NCBI GenBank assembly: GCA_947259095.1
Contig: CAMYLA010000002.1
Coordinates: forward strand, 62,001-126,000
DNA from: an uncultured Acidimicrobiaceae bacterium
GTDB taxonomy: Bacteria; Actinomycetota; Acidimicrobiia; Acidimicrobiales; SZUA-35
Reading direction: 5' to 3'
DNA length: 64,000 bases
The first letter of the stretch is position 1. Every line of letters begins with the position of its first letter. The notes under the pieces were generated by a model, which made no database searches, was not told where the DNA came from, and saw nothing but the letters and a program-made list of their open reading frames with translations. Positions 61,874-64,000 of the stretch are shown piece by piece. A program made the translations under genes and the position numbers.

Positions 61874-62179
61874 ATGAGATCAGATCCCGTATCCTGGGCC
61901 GCCGCGCTCCTCATCGCAGCCCACGTCCTGGGCGACATCAACCGATGGTGGACCAAGCACGGCCAACACCTCACCGACGGTCCGGAACTCAGCGAGGTCT
62001 ACCGCCTTTTGCACCAGATCTCGATCGAAGCCGAGGCTGCCTGGTCCTTGCTTCCCGAACGAGGTGACGGAACACGCGTTTTCTCGATACGGACCGCATT
62101 GCTCCAGATCTCACTGCTCCTCATGGAACGGGGAGAGGATGTCGTCGTCATCGACTTGCGGATTCCGACCGAGCGCTGA
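61874..62179 (+). CDS. small protein B, copy B3
   Basis: 101 residues. After a short lead (RSDPVSWAA) it follows B2 closely: LLIAAHVLGDINRWWTKHGQ, YRLLHQISIEAEAAWSLLP, RGDGTRVFSIRTALLQISLL, ending VVIDLRIPTER. Only 30 bp separate its ATG from that of A3. Conservation is in the protein more than the DNA flanks, which argues that B is under selection. Confidence 0.75.
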   Translation: MRSDPVSWAAALLIAAHVLGDINRWWTKHGQHLTDGPELSEVYRLLHQISIEAEAAWSLLPERGDGTRVFSIRTALLQISLLLMERGEDVVVIDLRIPTER

Positions 62180-62260
62180 GGACAGCGTCGGCCAAGTCGC
62201 AGGCTAGCCGACCAAGACAGACCTAAGAATCCTCCGCCGAATTATGGGCAGCGGTGTGGG

Positions 62261-62370
62261 GTGGGGGTGCGAGGCGCGGCCGAGGGGCTCGCTCGGTTGT
62301 TCGAGGCGATGTCCGCGTTGCTTGATGAGCGTGAGCGGCGGGTGGTGGCCCAGATGCTGGGTCGGGGTGG
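62261..62370 (+). mobile_element. N-terminal scrap of an ISAzo13-type transposase
   Basis: GLARLFEAMSALLDERERRV then LGRGGQAR: the LDER(Q/E)RR ... LGRGG pattern near the start of ISAzo13-family transposases. No DDE core, and the frame breaks after RGGQAR. No terminal repeats found. Confidence 0.5.
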
Positions 62371-62497
62371 TCAGGCCCGACCTCAGCGTTGTCTTCGACG
62401 TCGTCGTCAAGATGGGCTTGGGCCCAGCCAGGTTAGGCCGTCTTAAGTCGATCTGTAGAGCTCGACTTTGTACTTGAAGGTTAGTCGCCCGAGATGC

Positions 62498-62686
62498 TCA
62501 ATCGAGCTTGTCGACTTCGTCTGGTGGCACAGGGGAGTGGATGTTGACGCCGGAACCCTCGACAGCTGGCGTCTTCTGCGACAGGAGATCCAAAGCCTCT
62601 TCGATTGTGATGTCGTCGTACCGACCGGCAAAGAGAGTGCCTGGGAAATGAACGTGAGGGTCCAATCGTCTCCAGGCGGAACACAT
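62498..62686 (-). CDS. small hypothetical protein
   Basis: 62 codons: MCSAWRRLDPHVHFPGTLFA, GRYDDITIEEALDLLSQKTP, ending VPPDEVDKLD. Coding quality is good in the last 45 residues; the family is unknown. It ends near the transposase scrap and starts 75 bp from the tRNA core at 62,761. Confidence 0.4.
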   Translation of the reverse strand: MCSAWRRLDPHVHFPGTLFAGRYDDITIEEALDLLSQKTPAVEGSGVNIHSPVPPDEVDKLD

Positions 62687-62760
62687 GGGGATCGTGCACG
62701 CTCGTTGCGGCTGCCGACAGCATTGTTTGTACCGTTCGTTCCCTGGAGGCTCTCGCCTCA

Positions 62761-62774
62761 CCGGTTTTCAAGAG
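62761..62774 (-). other. tRNA-Ser core only, attachment-site copy 5
   Basis: CCGGTTTTCAAGAG (plus strand), then GCAG as in copies 2 and 4. The rest of the tRNA end is missing to the left, so this is a recombined or decayed site. Its GTGGCAC pair lies at the usual distance (119 bases). Confidence 0.6.
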
Positions 62775-62892
62775 GCAGCGCCCTCGCGGACGATGTCCCA
62801 CCAATCCGGCGTACCGCAGCCTCGGATCCGTCCGACGGCTGATCGGAGGTTGACCCTGGTTGACCGCCGCGACCCGAGGGTGGCCGGCGCCG

Positions 62893-62910
62893 GTGGCACC
62901 ACCGTGGCAC
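62893..62910 (+). repeat. GTGGCAC-N4-GTGGCAC repeat, copy 8
   Basis: GTGGCACCACCGTGGCAC, preceded by GGTTGACCCTGGTTGACC about 35-50 bases upstream. Confidence 0.82.
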
Positions 62911-62947
62911 AGCCCGCGTCCGCGGTGACGCGCCGAGGTGGAGGGAT

Positions 62948-64000
62948 CTACGCTGGCCAACGCGTGCTCGACCTCGCGACCGAGTCCTCTGAGAGGTTCT
63001 GGGCCTGGTGGTCCCGGACTGGCTCATGGTGCGCTGCCGAGTGAGCGGCCATGGCGACCACGAGCAGTGACATCGTGATCGCCTGCACCCAGACCACCGT
63101 CTCCAGAGACCCCGACCACGACACCAGCAGTGTCTGGACCACCGCAGCCCCCAACATCAGGTGGCCCCGCCGATGGCGGCCGGCCGCGAGATCGACCATG
63201 GCCAGGAAGTTGGCCACGGCCAGGAGGGAGGTGGCCAGAACGTACGGGCCGAGTAGCGACCCGGCCCCGGCGTAGGCGTCGGAGAACAGGAGGCCGACCA
63301 CCGGGCGGCCGAGGGTCCAGAACCCGACGGTGGCGATCGCCCCACCACCGGCCAGGAGGGCGACACCGGCGCGGACCAGCCGTCGGGTCGTGGCCGCCTC
63401 GACCCCGGTCCGGGCGCCGACCGGGAACACCGCGGTGACGATCGACCAGCTGCCCAGGTGGACGGCCCGGCCGAGCAGGGCGACCACGGCGTAGGTCCCG
63501 GCCTCGGCGGCATCGAAGCGCTGCTTGACCAGGAGCAGGTCCCCGTGGCTGATGGTGATCTGGGCGATGAGCAGGACGGTGGTCGCCCCGGCGGCCTGGG
63601 CCAGCCCCGGCGTTCGATGCGATCCCGGCCCCGGCCTCGTCGGCCGGACCAGGGCCCGGGCCACGATCAGCGAGGCCAGCAGCGAGGCGAAGAGCCCGGC
63701 CGAGACACCGACCGGGCCCCAGCCGGCGGCCACCAGAGCGCAGCTCATCGCCACCCGCACCACCATCTCGACCAGGAACGAGCCGGCGAGGCGGCCGAAG
63801 GCCATCCGGCCCTGGAGGATCCCCCGGTCGACCGCCTGGGCCAGGAACAGCGGGAGGCTCAGACCGAAGATCACCAGCGCGGTCGGGTCGGCGACCTTGA
63901 ACCCGGCGGCCAGACCGTCGGCCCCGAGTGCGATGGCCAGGGCGAGGACACCGCCCATGGTCCAGGCCGTCCGTGTCAACCGCTGTCGGATCGCCATGGT
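62948..64000 (-). CDS. polysaccharide/lipid flippase (MATE/Wzx-like), both ends cut
   Basis: At least 349 residues with about ten transmembrane helices: FLAQAVDRGILQGRMAFGRL, LLIAQITISHGDLLLVKQRF, GTYAVVALLGRAVHLGSWSI. It resembles Wzx/oligosaccharide flippases that move lipid-linked sugars across the membrane. The 5' end continues past the window. The last 25 codons (after AAHSAAHHEP) are non-conserved and read through the A4 remnant, so the natural C-terminus was lost when the array joined here. Confidence 0.75.
   Translation of the reverse strand, partial: TMAIRQRLTRTAWTMGGVLALAIALGADGLAAGFKVADPTALVIFGLSLPLFLAQAVDRGILQGRMAFGRLAGSFLVEMVVRVAMSCALVAAGWGPVGVSAGLFASLLASLIVARALVRPTRPGPGSHRTPGLAQAAGATTVLLIAQITISHGDLLLVKQRFDAAEAGTYAVVALLGRAVHLGSWSIVTAVFPVGARTGVEAATTRRLVRAGVALLAGGGAIATVGFWTLGRPVVGLLFSDAYAGAGSLLGPYVLATSLLAVANFLAMVDLAAGRHRRGHLMLGAAVVQTLLVSWSGSLETVVWVQAITMSLLVVAMAAHSAAHHEPVRDHQAQNLSEDSVARSSTRWPA
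62955..63010 (-). pseudogene. small protein A, terminal remnant A4
   Basis: The DNA matches the end of A2/A3 (GGTCGCGAGGTCGAG, then GTTGGCC) but in the flippase frame it is read differently. So the array's right end carries an A gene whose front has been replaced by the flippase. Confidence 0.6.

Noticed and set aside
62261..62370. Intact insertion sequence
   Set aside because: Only about 35 codons of a transposase front, no DDE core and no terminal inverted repeats.

Overview
The window is high-GC, densely coded bacterial DNA. Gene content (F420/LLM-type flavin enzymes, a PPOX/F420 protein, a SARP/AfsR-type regulator, PspC, class III CoA-transferase, several TAnnnT boxes 5-7 bases before start codons as in leaderless transcription) points to an actinomycete. 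A member of Acidimicrobiia or a related environmental actinobacterium is likely, but that is inference. No rRNA and no complete tRNA gene was found.

1-15.1 kb, catabolic and redox genes: CoA-transferase (cut by the window edge), metallo-beta-lactamase-fold hydrolase, TetR plus nitronate monooxygenase, MDR oxidoreductase, LLM oxidoreductase, SDR, haloalkane dehalogenase, PPOX/F420 protein, a 1061-residue SARP-type ATPase regulator and an acyl-CoA dehydrogenase. At 8.6-10.4 kb lies a patch of decay: a DUF2254 gene with its middle missing, a K+-channel-like gene without its selectivity filter, and a DUF1254/1214 tail.

15.1-25.8 kb, a transglutaminase / circularly permuted ATP-grasp / alpha-E locus. 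Four overlapping or close minus-strand genes (zinc peptidase, small transglutaminase, ATP-grasp::alpha-E fusion, large DUF2126 transglutaminase) face a plus-strand pair (ATP-grasp, alpha-E). These families are predicted to form and break amide bonds; the product is unknown. A Baeyer-Villiger monooxygenase and an SRPBCC-like protein follow.

28.4-33.2 kb, a complete head-to-head olefin (OleABCD) cluster: oleBC fusion and oleD on the minus strand, oleA divergent.

34.4-43.5 kb, a type I Wadjet anti-plasmid operon (jetA, jetB, jetC, jetD; 4-8 base overlaps). It is led by a large gene with a C-terminal pRiA4b ORF-3 domain that overlaps jetA by 7 bases. A 26-bp tandem repeat lies just upstream.

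43.6-48.7 kb, mosaic and decay: a stop-riddled three-repeat carbohydrate-binding protein, a sliver of ABC ATPase, a CHAT-like/SWIM-protein-tail chimera, a membrane glycosyltransferase-like protein and a broken methyltransferase.

48.7-63.0 kb, the most unusual part. It is an accretion zone built on repeated 3' pieces of a tRNA-Ser gene (51,055; 57,426; 58,543; 61,504; core only at 62,761). Where present, a GTGGCAC-N4-GTGGCAC repeat starts 119-121 bases after the core, and inverted copies lie about 80 bases before two of the pieces. This is the layout of tyrosine-recombinase attachment sites, and a truncated integrase lies at 55.9 kb. A divergent pair of small genes (called A and B here) recurs: A2/B2, A3/B3, a broken A1 and an A4 tail that now ends a flippase gene. 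Cargo includes an AbiEii-like nucleotidyltransferase pair, a frameshifted colicin E3-type nuclease, PspC, FxsA, LLM and nitroreductase enzymes, LivH, a TauD-type dioxygenase and an EthD protein.
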